Below, one piece after another: positions 11,801 to 20,796 of a stretch of 64,000 bases of DNA; the first letter of the stretch is position 1; every line of letters starts with the position of its first letter. A program made the translations under genes and the position numbers. The stretch spans positions 8,988,714-9,052,713 of the forward strand of contig NW_020656077.1 in the NCBI RefSeq assembly GCF_003589595.1, read 5' to 3'. The notes below the pieces were generated by a model. That model saw only the letters and a program-made list of their open reading frames with translations. It was not told where the DNA came from and made no database searches. The DNA comes from Hyposmocoma kahamanoa. Lineage: Eukaryota; Arthropoda; Insecta; Lepidoptera; Cosmopterigidae.

Positions 11801-14800
11801 TCGGACGCGACGTGCATCCATCCTCCGCCAGGTCATCCGTCCATCTAGTAGGGGGCATTCCACTGAACGCCTTCCGGTTCCACTAAAGCACTTGTGATAA
11901 GGAAAGCGGAAACGTCGCGGAAGTCGTCTCTTTCTGAGTCTTCGAACTCTTCGATATCTTAACCTAATTGTTAGATTGGATATCGTTCTCGAATCGAAGG
12001 GCGCTTTCCGAGCTATTCAGAACATTCCGAGTTAAGCATACGATTCGGATACGATATCGTTATCCAACAACGTTTACGGAGTTAGTGGGCGCATATAGAT
12101 TATAAGAAAAATTAAATCTTTTTATATACAAATTTAAGGCTTTAAAGGCCTAAAATATAGGAATGCCATTGTCTCGCATTAAGATAAATTAATAAAATTT
12201 CAAGATCCAGATTTTATTTAAAATAATAACAGATTTTCATATTACATTCTTGCCTTGTAAACAATAGAACGTTCGGTAACTTTAATTCGTATAACTGTGG
12301 TCTGGATGAGGGCGCGTTCACACTATGTCGTCACGTTTTATTATCGTTGGGCGACTGTCGTGTCTAGCCTGTTCCCATATCACGACTATCTGTCGTGGAT
12401 GATTTTTTATCTATATAAACGACTGTCGTGACTAGCTGTTCCCACTAGATCGTGACGACAATTTATCGTTTCACGGCAGCCTCCTTGTCGTTTGAACGAC
12501 AGAATCGTTTGATGCACTGCAGTCGCTTGTATGTTCTTTTGGAAGCCGGTAGTGTGTGTTCGCTCGAAAGGGATGACGACGTAATTTTAATAATGATTAC
12601 TTTTAAAAACGCGGAAGAGGAAGCAAACAAAGAAAAGAAAATATAACGTGACGTATAAAATAAAACGTGACGACAATAGGAGCTGCGACAATCTGTCGTC
12701 GACGTTTTTTTATCGTCTGACGACTGTCGTTCTAGCTGTTCCCACTGTGACGACAGTTTGTCGTTGTAACGATAAAAAATCGTGTACGACAGTTAATCGT
12801 GTCGTGCTATATGTGAACAACTTCATTTAAATATACAAGCACGACACTGTAAACTGCACGACAATCTGTCGTCACGACATAGTGGGAACGCGCCCTAACG
12901 TTTGTTGCCTTTGCCGGTCGAGAAGTATGAGTAATTGTATATACGGGTGTGACGTCATTTCGGTTCGGTTTCGAGTACGACAGTTTGACGTTCGATTAGG
13001 TTATTGAGAATAAAAAACGAAAAGAAATCGTACCATATCTAATCGAATCGGTCGACAGAGTTATCGCAAGGTTCTGTATCGACCTCCTGAACTTTTTTTC
13101 GTATAAAAATAAAAATAAAAATAATAAATTGGACTTTATTCAACACACAATAAATGTAGTACAGGACAAAATACAAACATGCTTGCTTATGAGCTAATAA
13201 CAACTGCATAATTGTGGATGAAAAGGACAGAGTCTCAGCAAACTGCTGTTTTTCAGCCTCCGCCTACGTTCACTGTCGGACACTGTCGGAACAGGAATCC
13301 GTTCCTTATATCAACTAATATTTTTACTTAACTAAAACTAATCAAAACTATTTACTGGTTACGAGTGAAACATAAATAAATAAATAAATAAAATGAAATA
13401 ACATTGCAAAAATTAGGACGACCAACAAAATTATGACGACAACAGTCACAGACCACGAAAACCCCCATCCGATTACCACATATCAGCGTTCCACCACAGA
13501 CCAGCAACAGGATGACTTTTGTTGCCGTAGAAGCCATTCTTTGCATTTGCGTTTGAAAGTGTGTAATGATTTTTCCGTTTTCACTGGTGGTGGAAGATCA
13601 TTCCAATGGTGGTTTTTGTATTAGACCCGTCGTCCATTTATTTGTAAGTCAATGCTAAAGGCATTTAAAGTATGTCCAATGTTTGGTACGTTGGGCCGAA
13701 AAGTGTCTTATAAACTTAAATTAATTTGGTAATTAAACCATTTTTTGGATTTAAATCGCCTATATTCGTTTTTTTTTCTAACAAACCGTTCTATGGTCTT
13801 TAGTAAAATAAAAATAAGGTACTTAAATTATACACTTTTGTGACTGTAGTGAAAAATAAATAGCTTGCATTAATATTGATCATAATTGGTTGATCATTTT
13901 TACCATCATCTTTAAAGTTTTTATGTATACTAAATTACATAGGGTGGTGGCAGTGGTTAAGTAAAAACGAGAAAATATATAGATAATAGTTATATTAAAC
14001 TTCTACAATAGATTTCTTAACTAAAGGCCATTGACTTACAATTATATGGACGTCGGGTTCGCGCTAAAAAGTGTCCGAACTTATAGGGCGTTAAAATCGT
14101 ATACAGAGCGTCATTCACGCTTTAGTCTTCGTTTGTTCGACTGACAGCGAAGCAAGCAAAATTAGACAGAACTGCGATGACATTACAATTTAAATTCAAC
14201 GTTTTAGCTTTTTCATATTCCTTTACATGTCATTACGTTTAAATAGGCTGACTTGGGACATTTTTTTCGTGGTTTTTGTATTAGACCCGTCGTCCATTTA
14301 TTTGTAAGTCAATGCTAAAGGCATTTAAACTATGTCCAATGTTTGGTACGTTGGGCCGAAAAGTGTCCTATAATTAACACTTGAAATAACAATTTTGTCA
14401 GCGGTCACGTTGTAATGCACGGGGCGCACGTACTGCTGCTACTTACTACTACGTAGACCTGATATTACAGGTGTTCGCATATCTGCATACATAACAAACT
14501 GTTACTAAAAACAATCAATTTAAACAATGTTTGTAAATAAAGATTGATTGACAAGATAACTTTTTTATATAAAAAAATAATAAACAAATGGAATTACTAA
14601 CTACTAACAATGACCATTGCTTTCAAGAAAATTAGCAGAAATTGATAAAACTATTTTTCCGGATTTAAATCGCGTATATTTGTTTTTTCAAACAAACCGA
14701 TGTTTCGGGCCCTTGGTCACGGTTGACTGTTAAATCCGGAAAAATAGTTTCATTTCCTATGTGTAACAATCGCGAAAACCTAAGAACTCGATAGGAATTG

Positions 14801-17145
14801 ATAAATTGACGTCTATGGAGAAGGCGACAGAAGTATGTCAACAGCGTATCGAGTTGAGGTCCATAATGTCTGCCTACTTCGGTACGGTTTTAAATACATT
14901 TATATATTTCAGGGTCAAAGTTTCATGTTGCATCAAATTAGAAAGATGGTTGGTTTGACCATTGCGATTGTCAGAGGGCACACAGATATGTCAATAATGG
15001 AGAAGGCTTTTGGTAAAGACAAAGTGATTATTCCTACTGCACCTGGGCTAGGATTGGTGTTGGATATGGTAATTATCTATGATTCAATATTTGCTTCTGT
15101 ATGCCTTGCATTTGTTATTGTTTTATGGCATAGAATGACCCGTTGTTTGCAGGAATGAATTTGTATGCGTCTGTTTATGAAAAATATGTGAAAATATAGA
15201 GTTGAAATTTTGTTTTGGGTTTACTATTCTGGAAAGACAGGAATTGAAGATGTTAGAAGTTTTGTAGGTTACGTGATAGGTAATTGAACGGTGTATTATG
15301 TCATAATAAACTACAGAAGACTTAAACAGAGTTAATAGGAGCTGAATGGTGGATTTGTGACATGACGGAAGTTCAGAGGAAATTATTTTGTGTACTGGTA
15401 TGGTCAAAAGGCATAAAGTTAATCCATAATTGCCAATGGTTTTTCTGACGATGGCTTGCTAAGGATGCTACTATTCAGTGTGCCGACTCGGTCTGTGCGT
15501 AATCAACGACTATTCAGTATACCCATTTCAAAAAACAATGTATCACAAAATAATCCTCTACATAGGATGTGTGGGTATTATAATGAAATATGTACTAATT
15601 GTGATATCTTTAACTGCAGTGTCCCAGCATTTAAGAGGTCACTGCTAGCATTAATGTAAAGTGAATAGCATATTCTCATTCTCTCTATTTTTTATTTCTC
15701 TCGATTTTTCTTTTTTTTTTATGATTGATTTAGTGTCTGTTTAAGTATATCTAAATGTTTTAAAATGAATGTTGAGCACAGTAATAATTGGGCACAGATA
15801 TGCCTGTTGTATTAATTTTTAAGTGTTTTTATTTTCCTCACTTTCTGTATCTGATGTCTGTACATTGTGCCATAAATAAAAAAAAAAAAAAAATAATAAT
15901 AAATAACAAAAAATCTGAATTAATTATCTGCCTCCGTGGTCGAACGGTTACCACTGCCATGCAGAGGTCCCAGGTTCGATTCCCGGGCCGCGAGAAATAT
16001 TTGTATTTATGCTTACATTTATTTCTCTCGTGAGTTGTGTAATTTGTGGTTGTCTGTGTGTGTGTGTCCATGGCACCCGCGACACAGGGTTTCCCTAGTG
16101 CGGAGTTATGTTGAGTGTGTGCGTTATTATTATATTATTAATAACATACCACAGACTATTGCACTGGTAATTCGGATATAAATTATTTTTTTTGTGAAAC
16201 GTGCCATCTATCCCTGATTTTGGGAACTTTTTGTTCGTTTTAACATTTTCTCGCGTGACATTTTGGAGAAGAAATTATCGGCTTTATTTTTTGTAATGAA
16301 GTTGTTAATCTTTTATTAGTTTATTACAAAAGGTCGAATCAGTACATTTCATATTAAGTGAACTAAATGCCATATCCGTACGTAGGTACTGAAGTTCTTT
16401 TTTAAGGTGGCAAGATGTCGCTCGACATTAAGAAACTGATAACTATATGATATCAGTCCATACACATACATACTAATTAGTTATTCGAGTTTCTTTTAAA
16501 TATGATTTTATTTCCTTAACTTAGATAGAGAGGTCGCTATTATAATTTAAAAAACTTAATGAATTTATTTTATTCAAACTTGTAATTAAGACATTTGAAA
16601 ACGCTAATAAATTCTTTTAACTAAGTTTTTGCCACTGTACTTTATATATTTAATATAATTTTTTTTTAAATAGTTGATTGTATTTAAATGCTATGTCAGT
16701 CTATGGTTTCAAGTTAAACAAGCGTGTTTGTAGTAAATAAGTTTTATTTATCGTACATAGATTACGAATTCATAGTGTGAAAGTACGTCAAAAAATAACA
16801 ATAATAATGTAATTTCAGGTCCACTACGATAGATATGATAATAAATTCAAAGACAGCCACGCCAGCCTTACGTGGGAAGCTGAAGAAGAAGCGGTACAGC
16901 AGTTTAGACATGAGCACATTTTCCCCAACATCATAAAGGGTGAAATTGAAGGAAACTCAATGGGTATATGGCTTGAGAAACTAAATTTACACTCCTATGA
17001 ACCCAGTGATGATGTACCAGGCGAAAAAAACGACGTTGAAAATGAGAAAGAAGCTGACGACGATGACGACGATCCTAATACCAATGACGACGTTGATAAC
17101 GACGAGGAAGTGAAATCGGAAAGTAAAGATGAGATTGGAGTGTAA
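5848..17145 (+). CDS. PUS1: tRNA pseudouridine synthase 1 (TruA family), six exons
   Basis: PUS1 isomerises uridine to pseudouridine in cytosolic and mitochondrial tRNAs and some other RNAs. Coding exons: 5848-6059, 8345-8511, 9037-9310, 10381-10480, 14913-15068 and 16819-17145. All introns are GT-AG, and the exons join in frame to 411 residues, matching the usual length of about 400-430. Residues 46-57 are very basic, a likely nuclear signal. The first TruA motif is [14 protein letters not shown] (58-71). The catalytic loop is [12 protein letters not shown] with catalytic Asp112 (exon 2). Exon 3 carries the LKRVT-like and [10 protein letters not shown] motifs, exon 4 the conserved [10 protein letters not shown], and exon 5 [14 protein letters not shown]. 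The C-terminus is acidic (runs of D/E) and probably disordered. The frame stays open upstream of ATG 5848 to an acceptor-like CAG at 5804-5806 or AG at 5811-5812. An upstream exon with a mitochondrial leader is therefore possible but was not found. The introns hold many transposons. Confidence 0.95.
6280..6475 (-). mobile_element. RTE-like LINE remnant in PUS1 intron 1
   Basis: Minus-strand translation includes [18 protein letters not shown], the degenerate C-terminal end of RTE-type elements (typically a D-R-x-x-W-K-x-L-x-E-A pattern). Only the 3' end survives. Confidence 0.6.
6805..6850. repeat. ACT trinucleotide microsatellite
   Basis: Two interrupted runs of ACT repeats separated by TTCGTAAG. 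Confidence 0.8.
7230..7568 (+). mobile_element. LINE C-terminus in PUS1 intron 1
   Basis: The open frame ending at 7561 contains the typical LINE tail pattern: [19 protein letters not shown], then [15 protein letters not shown] and a final FFKKRVY. A second relic of the same family lies at 63715-63921. Confidence 0.75.
7893..8300 (-). mobile_element. RTE-like LINE remnant in PUS1 intron 1
   Basis: Contains CAGTCCACTGCTGGACATAA followed by GCCTCCCCAAG, read on plus. This is the antisense of a sequence I recognise as typical of the RT C-terminal region of lepidopteran RTE-like LINEs. Several frame breaks; not functional. Confidence 0.7.
8684..8860 (+). repeat. SINE-A copy 2, 5' truncated, in PUS1 intron 2
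   Basis: The box B region (AGTTCGATTCCCGGGCC) and body are present; the tRNA-like 5' half is mostly lost. It ends in an AT-rich tail. Confidence 0.8.
8930..9003. repeat. short tandem repeat near the exon 3 acceptor
   Basis: About four imperfect units of a roughly 17-bp AT-rich motif containing TTAATTGTACAATTAA lie within about 35-105 bp upstream of the PUS1 exon 3 acceptor. Confidence 0.7.
9311..10380 (+). other. PUS1 intron 3, no recognised element
   Basis: Contains a short direct repeat of CGCCCGG(A/G)TTTTAAACCGGC-like sequence at 9331-9374 and a GC-richer segment at 9960-10150. Nothing else was identified. Confidence 0.5.
10658..11428 (-). mobile_element. R1/I-like LINE 3' end inserted in the Jockey remnant
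   Basis: It is flanked by a perfect 13-bp duplication, AAATATACTAATT (10645-10657 and 11429-11441). Minus-strand frames show [12 protein letters not shown] and a following F/C-rich stretch, the Cys/His C-terminal region. The related fragment is at 24200-24560. The element is itself interrupted by a MITE-1 copy. Confidence 0.8.
10967..11194 (-). mobile_element. MITE-1 copy a (228-bp subfamily)
   Basis: Terminal inverted repeats CATTGACTTACAA/TTGTAAGTCAATG, with a perfect 8-bp target duplication GTTCCAAG on both sides. Orientation is arbitrary: minus means the ACAAATAAATGG end is at the left. Confidence 0.95.
11735..11882 (-). mobile_element. RTE-like LINE fragment
   Basis: Contains GTCCACTGCTGAACATAGGC followed by CTCCCCCAAAG, read on plus. 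Minus-strand [10 protein letters not shown] matches the C-terminal P-P-T-R-W-x-D-D-L pattern of RTE-like elements. Confidence 0.75.
12310..12895. mobile_element. non-autonomous TIR transposon, Harbinger-like
   Basis: Long imperfect inverted repeats begin GGGCGCGTTCACACTATGTC at the left and, reverse-complemented, GGGCGCGTTCCCACTATGTC at the right. Flanking triplets are TGA and TAA, close to the TWA targets of PIF/Harbinger. The interior holds several subterminal copies of TAGCTGTTCCCACT and of TGTCGTCACGAC-like motifs. No transposase frame is evident. Confidence 0.75.
13609..13654. mobile_element. MITE-1 copy b (46-bp right-end fragment)
   Basis: Identical to the right terminus of copy c, and followed by the same flank for about 70 bp. 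It therefore arose by local duplication of copy c plus flank, or the reverse, rather than by separate insertion. Confidence 0.85.
13925..14500. repeat. dispersed repeat K, interrupted by MITE-1 copy c
   Basis: Flanks of copy c (GTGGTGGCAGTGG..., CGTTGGGCCGAAAAGTGTC, GGTCACGTTG, GCACGGGGCGC) match an uninterrupted copy at 61715-62070. Confidence 0.75.
14029..14314 (+). mobile_element. MITE-1 copy c (286 bp)
   Basis: Full-length, with perfect 8-bp target duplication CTAAAGGC (14021-14028 and 14315-14322). Lies in PUS1 intron 4. Confidence 0.95.
14640..14792 (-). repeat. fold-back repeat E
   Basis: Inverted arms AAACTATTTTTCCGGATTTA and TAAATCCGGAAAAATAGTTT flank a core with GTTTCGGGCCC and GGTCACGGTTGAC. 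The outer end reads ATCGAGTTCTTAGG on the minus strand. Other copies are at 56577, 59350 and 59682, with degenerate traces near 31635, 34560 and 35450. Confidence 0.75.
15150..15665 (+). mobile_element. degraded LINE C-terminus in PUS1 intron 5
   Basis: The frame at 15567-15656 reads [12 protein letters not shown]...[12 protein letters not shown], the short Y-N-x-x-x-x...D-I-F-x-x-S-x-x-x-F-K ending common to LINE ORF2 proteins. The upstream part is decayed. Confidence 0.5.
15931..16143 (+). repeat. SINE-A copy 3 in PUS1 intron 5
   Basis: The tRNA-like head has box A (TGGTCGAACGG) and box B (GGTTCGATTCC), followed by the complete body and an AT-rich tail. Confidence 0.88.
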
Positions 17146-17159
17146 TTTACGATATGCCT

Positions 17160-17165
17160 AATAAA
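17160..17165 (+). promoter_or_regulatory. polyadenylation signal of PUS1
   Basis: AATAAA lies 15 nt after the PUS1 stop codon, implying a very short 3' UTR if used. Confidence 0.55.
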
Positions 17166-17468
17166 CTCTCTCAGGATGAACGACATAGTGTATCTGGGTA
17201 TTGTTTAGGTTAGGTTTTGTCTGCTTGATTTCGGTGGCTATTTTTATTATTTAAATACCTATATATAATGTCGTGAAATATTAAATAATATTTCAAGTTA
17301 CTACACTCGAATATTAAATAATACTTCATGATAATATTATTGAATATTTAAATAATAAAAATTGTCAAAGTATTAAATAATACAAAGAAGGATGGCACCG
17401 TCCCGTGTATTTTGTGACCCAGTGGTTTTGACGACGTGCATTAAATGGACATGTCGATACTTGTAACC
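17166..17468. other. AT-rich spacer with repeated AATATTAAATAAT
   Basis: Four imperfect copies of an AATATTAAATAAT motif occur at 17275-17390. No gene seen. Confidence 0.6.
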
Positions 17469-17901
17469 ATCGAGTATATAACTAGAAATAGAGACGAAAT
17501 GTCATTTAATTTGTTTGAAAACGATTCTGCCAAATCATTACGATGACAACTGCGTTCCGATTGGCCAGCCCGAATTCGAAACAAATGATCGGTGTCGTCA
17601 ATTGTTTCACTTCAAATCAACCAGTTTAACTTGAGCTTTGCTATAATGGACGAAAGTTGCAAAATATTTAATTACCGATGAAATGTGATTCCGATTGTTT
17701 TGTAATTACATGTTTTACAGTTTTTCCCACACCACCGAATTGAACACAAACAATATGAACTATATTTTTGGAATATACGGAGACGTACACACAGATCAGT
17801 TGTTGGCGCTGTACTATTTAAGTTTTTTAATTTGTGATTTCCTCAAACGAAAGTTGATATTTAAAAGTGATGGACGGATGGATGGCCCTTATATACTCGA
17901 T
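17469..17901. mobile_element. TIR transposon, ATCGAGTATATAAC family, copy 1
   Basis: Ends are ATCGAGTATATAAC and TTATATACTCGAT. The interior matches, in reverse orientation, the element at 34648-35417 (for example ACTTCAAATCAACCAGTTTA and TTACCGATGAAATGTGAT). Short open frames here carry no recognisable transposase. Confidence 0.8.
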
Positions 17902-18129
17902 GCTTGTGACTCATTATCAAAGCATCAAAAAAGTGAGCTGAGCCTGTAGACGCTGGGGTTATAAAGTTGATATAGGTTATGTTTATAATATTGTTCTGTA
18001 TAGTCGCTTCAGATGTTCCCAAAAATTGTAAAGAATTTGCTGAATATTCCCAAATCTACCAAACCTTGCCACATTTCAAATCGTCACACTGTCTCGTGTC
18101 GTTGACATTATTTCGACGCCTCCTACGTA

Positions 18130-18365
18130 AAGTATCGTATGTCGAAATTGTCAATTTTACAGGAGAGCGTTTTAATGTTCTGAGTTCACTGAAATAAGCA
18201 CAACTTTAGCATTTCTCAGTTTTATTCGGCAAAGCTCTTCCTTAGATAGAGTATTATAAAATCCTAGATATCGGTTAGATGATTTATTAGATAATGAACT
18301 CAAAACTCCAAAACGCTCCCCTGTTAACTTTGCTCGATTTGTCGATAGAATTATATACGTCTGAG
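18130..18365. repeat. imperfect inverted repeat
   Basis: ACAGGAGAGCGTTTT...GAGTTCA at the left pairs with TGAACTC...AAAACGCTCCCCTGT at the right. A fold-back MITE is likely. Confidence 0.6.
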
Positions 18366-18454
18366 GGTATGTGTGATTTTTATAACAATAAAAAAGAAAT
18401 GGTTTCACATTGAACGTAATTTTGCCAGTAATTCCAGCATTAGTTTCTAGGTTT

Positions 18455-18615
18455 CCCCAGTTTAATAATATAATTTATCACAAGTACATTATCGCACTTG
18501 ACAAGTAACGTAGTATTATCTCGAAAATTGCGTATTATTATATTTTATCTCAAAATTGCGATATATTAGTAATTTATCTCCAAAACTTCGATATAATCGT
18601 ATATCATTCGATTTA
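18455..18615. repeat. minisatellite of about 36-bp units
   Basis: Three imperfect units containing TTATCTC(G/A)AAAATTGCG followed by AT-rich sequence. Confidence 0.65.
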
Positions 18616-18691
18616 ATTTCAAAGTGACAGGACAACACCGTCGCTTTGACATTAAATAGGTAATATTAATATAACTTTGAAAAGGTTGTAA

Positions 18692-19031
18692 ACCACTAAG
18701 CGCCGTGACCTGGAATCTTCAGGTCCACAGAAATTTATTTTAAAGGTGAAGGTAAAAAACGGATTAACATTAACCGTCCAGACACTTACCCCAAAAGGGC
18801 CGAGTTATACGGTGTTACAGATTGGTATTAAATCTGGTAAAAGAATCGTCATTATAGACGCAAATGAAAGAGCAGTACTGTTCGCTGCCGTGATCGAGCA
18901 GGGAGTGGCCATGGAAAGAAACAAAGTCAAAATGGCGAGGCAACGGAATTAAAGAACGATTCAAATTTTTAAAAGAAGTGGCCAGGAACCACAGAGATAA
19001 TACTATGTTAGTTGTCCTGTGCGATATGTGA
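18692..19031 (+). pseudogene. unidentified coding-like sequence with a probable frameshift
   Basis: An open frame from 18692 to the stop at 18950-18952 has balanced codon use and a structured-looking sequence (KFILKVKVKNGLTLTV, GIKSGKRIVIIDANERA, AVIEQGVAMERNKVKMA). At about 18935 the coding character passes to another frame, which continues as GNGIKERFKFLKEVARNH to a TGA at 19029-19031. An AATAAA follows at 19075. I do not recognise the family. It could be a terminal exon with a sequencing or natural frameshift, a retrocopy, or a decayed transposon ORF. It lies between the convergent PUS1 and MYG1 genes. Confidence 0.35.
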
Positions 19032-19074
19032 TCATATGACTTGTAAAGTATATAAATTTTATATTTGTAAGTGA

Positions 19075-19080
19075 AATAAA
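19075..19080 (+). promoter_or_regulatory. candidate polyadenylation signal
   Basis: AATAAA lies 43 nt after the second stop of the unidentified coding-like sequence. Confidence 0.35.
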
Positions 19081-19779
19081 CGTGGCTAAGCCAAAATATA
19101 TATAGGTGATTTTTAATTATTTACCAGGATATGATTATTTACTAAAGTAAATATCAAATATTGCATTGATTCAAAAATAATGGAGATTTCTTTTTATGAA
19201 AGGCTATTTATGACGCAAACGGTAACTATTCAGATTTTTGTTTTTTTTATTGCGTGTTGCTAACTTTTTTTTTAAAGGCTGGAATACAGACGCCTTTAGT
19301 TGAAAGGGATATGTGACATTTTTTCAAAAAACTTATCTGTGACTATTTTTATTTTTTCCTAGGTGAATAAGGCATGAAGTTACCGCAAGAGATATGTAGA
19401 TATTATTTAAATTACATTTTATAAAATATTATTTTATCGGTTTTGAATTTTTACCACAAGCCCTTTCACCAAACAACGGCGGCAGAATACAAAAAAATAA
19501 TTCCCCAACAAACTCAAGTTTTCTACAGGAACCTGTAATAGTAATGCTCTCATTATTTTTAGATAATACGAATTAGCTTAGTATTTAGTATTGCAATGTA
19601 ATGATTTTTCTGTATTTCAGTTTGTTTGTTGTGCTTTCAGCAGCTTTGGAGACAGTTCAGTCAACTGAACAAACGAGAAAAACAATGTCATTAGTTCAGT
19701 CAACTGAACTAGTGGGAATAGACGCGAGAGGTACACGGTGTCCCTAACAATTTTGGTAAAAAAAATCATAAAATCGCGG

Positions 19780-19967
19780 AATAATGGCATAAGTGGAATT
19801 ACGTGAAATATGTTTATTTCTCCATTAGATATAGAAAAATATAACCCATATCCTCTCCAATTGGAGATTAGCTACAGAAAAATATAACCCATGTCCTCTC
19901 CAATTGTTTTTCTGTATCAAATGGAGCAATAAACATGTTTGACGTAATTCCACTTATGTCATTCTTC
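19780..19967. mobile_element. fold-back MITE G, copy 1
   Basis: Inverted arms CATAAGTGGAATTACGT and ACGTAATTCCACTTATG extend through GTTTATT...CTCCATT/AATGGAGCAATAAAC. The interior contains a direct repeat of CAGAAAAATATAACCCAT-type sequence. Confidence 0.8.
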
Positions 19968-20080
19968 CATGAGGGGTGAGAAATGTTACTAACACCAGTG
20001 TTAACAAAACCAACTAAATCTATTTTCTCTATACATTTTACAGAAAATTAACTGAACGTTAAATAGGTTTCTGTTTTATA

Positions 20081-20540
20081 ATAATCTCAGTACAGAGTAC
20101 TATAAAAACCGACCTCAAAAGTACGTGGAATTACGTCTATAAGTATAAGGCTAAGTTTTATTGAAATATCCCCTAGTTCGCCACTATACAGGACTTGACG
20201 CTGGAGAGAATAAAAATCGGTTCTCACTACTCAAAGTATATTGAGAGGAAAAACGCCTTGAATTGGAGAAATAGCAAAATCAACCATTAAAGTAATTGCT
20301 CCTAAGTTAATGTTAGGCGCTATTTATGAAAATGAATCTTCATGCGTGAAAAGGTGGATGATTTTCTTCAAAATGAAATGGGACCACTATGGAAGTAACC
20401 CCTTTCCAACAAAAAAAGAATCATGAAAATTGGTTCACGAATACCGGAGTTATCGCGTAACATACATACAAAAAAAAAGAAAAAAAGAACATACAGTCGA
20501 ATTGAGAACCTCGTCTTTTTTAAAGTCGGTTAAAAATAAG
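20081..20540. repeat. dispersed repeat F, copy 1
   Basis: About 460 bp, nearly identical to 26376-26833 in the same orientation. It ends in an A-rich tract, ACATACAGTCGAATTGAGAA and AAGTCGGTTAAAAA, resembling LINE 3' ends of Lepidoptera. Confidence 0.75.
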
Positions 20541-20721
20541 CATTAATTTTGACCAAAGATTATGTTTACAAAGCAAAGTAAACATATACGCGTGAACAAT
20601 AGTAGTTAGTGATTAGGATTACTTTACCTTGAGGTAAAGAGTAGGTGGCAACTGCAATGCAAATTTCATACAATTTATGTGAAAGAAAAAAACACATAAT
20701 AAAAGTGCGAACAAATGTATA

Positions 20722-20727
20722 TTTATT
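20722..20727 (-). promoter_or_regulatory. polyadenylation signal of MYG1
   Basis: TTTATT on plus is AATAAA on minus, 70 nt beyond the MYG1 stop codon. A second one, at 20778-20783, is closer. Confidence 0.5.
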
Positions 20728-20796
20728 TATAATAAACGTGATTCAGTATAAAATTCAATAAAACATCCTTCACATTTTTTTATTAACAAAATTTTT

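Noticed and set aside
14835..15158. 107-residue ORF as a gene
   Set aside because: Only GQSFMLHQ to LVLDM (14913-15068) is PUS1 exon 5; both ends of the ORF are intronic.
16960..17186. Minus-strand serine-rich open frame
   Set aside because: It is the antisense of the Asp/Glu-rich C-terminus of PUS1 exon 6.
17695..18408. Small open frames in the PUS1-MYG1 spacer
   Set aside because: They fall in a TIR element and a fold-back repeat that recurs or is self-complementary; no protein-like motifs.
18172..18408. Minus-strand ORF sharing TGERF-VLSSL with a plus-strand ORF
   Set aside because: The similarity comes from the inverted repeat at 18130-18365 being read on both strands, not from two genes.
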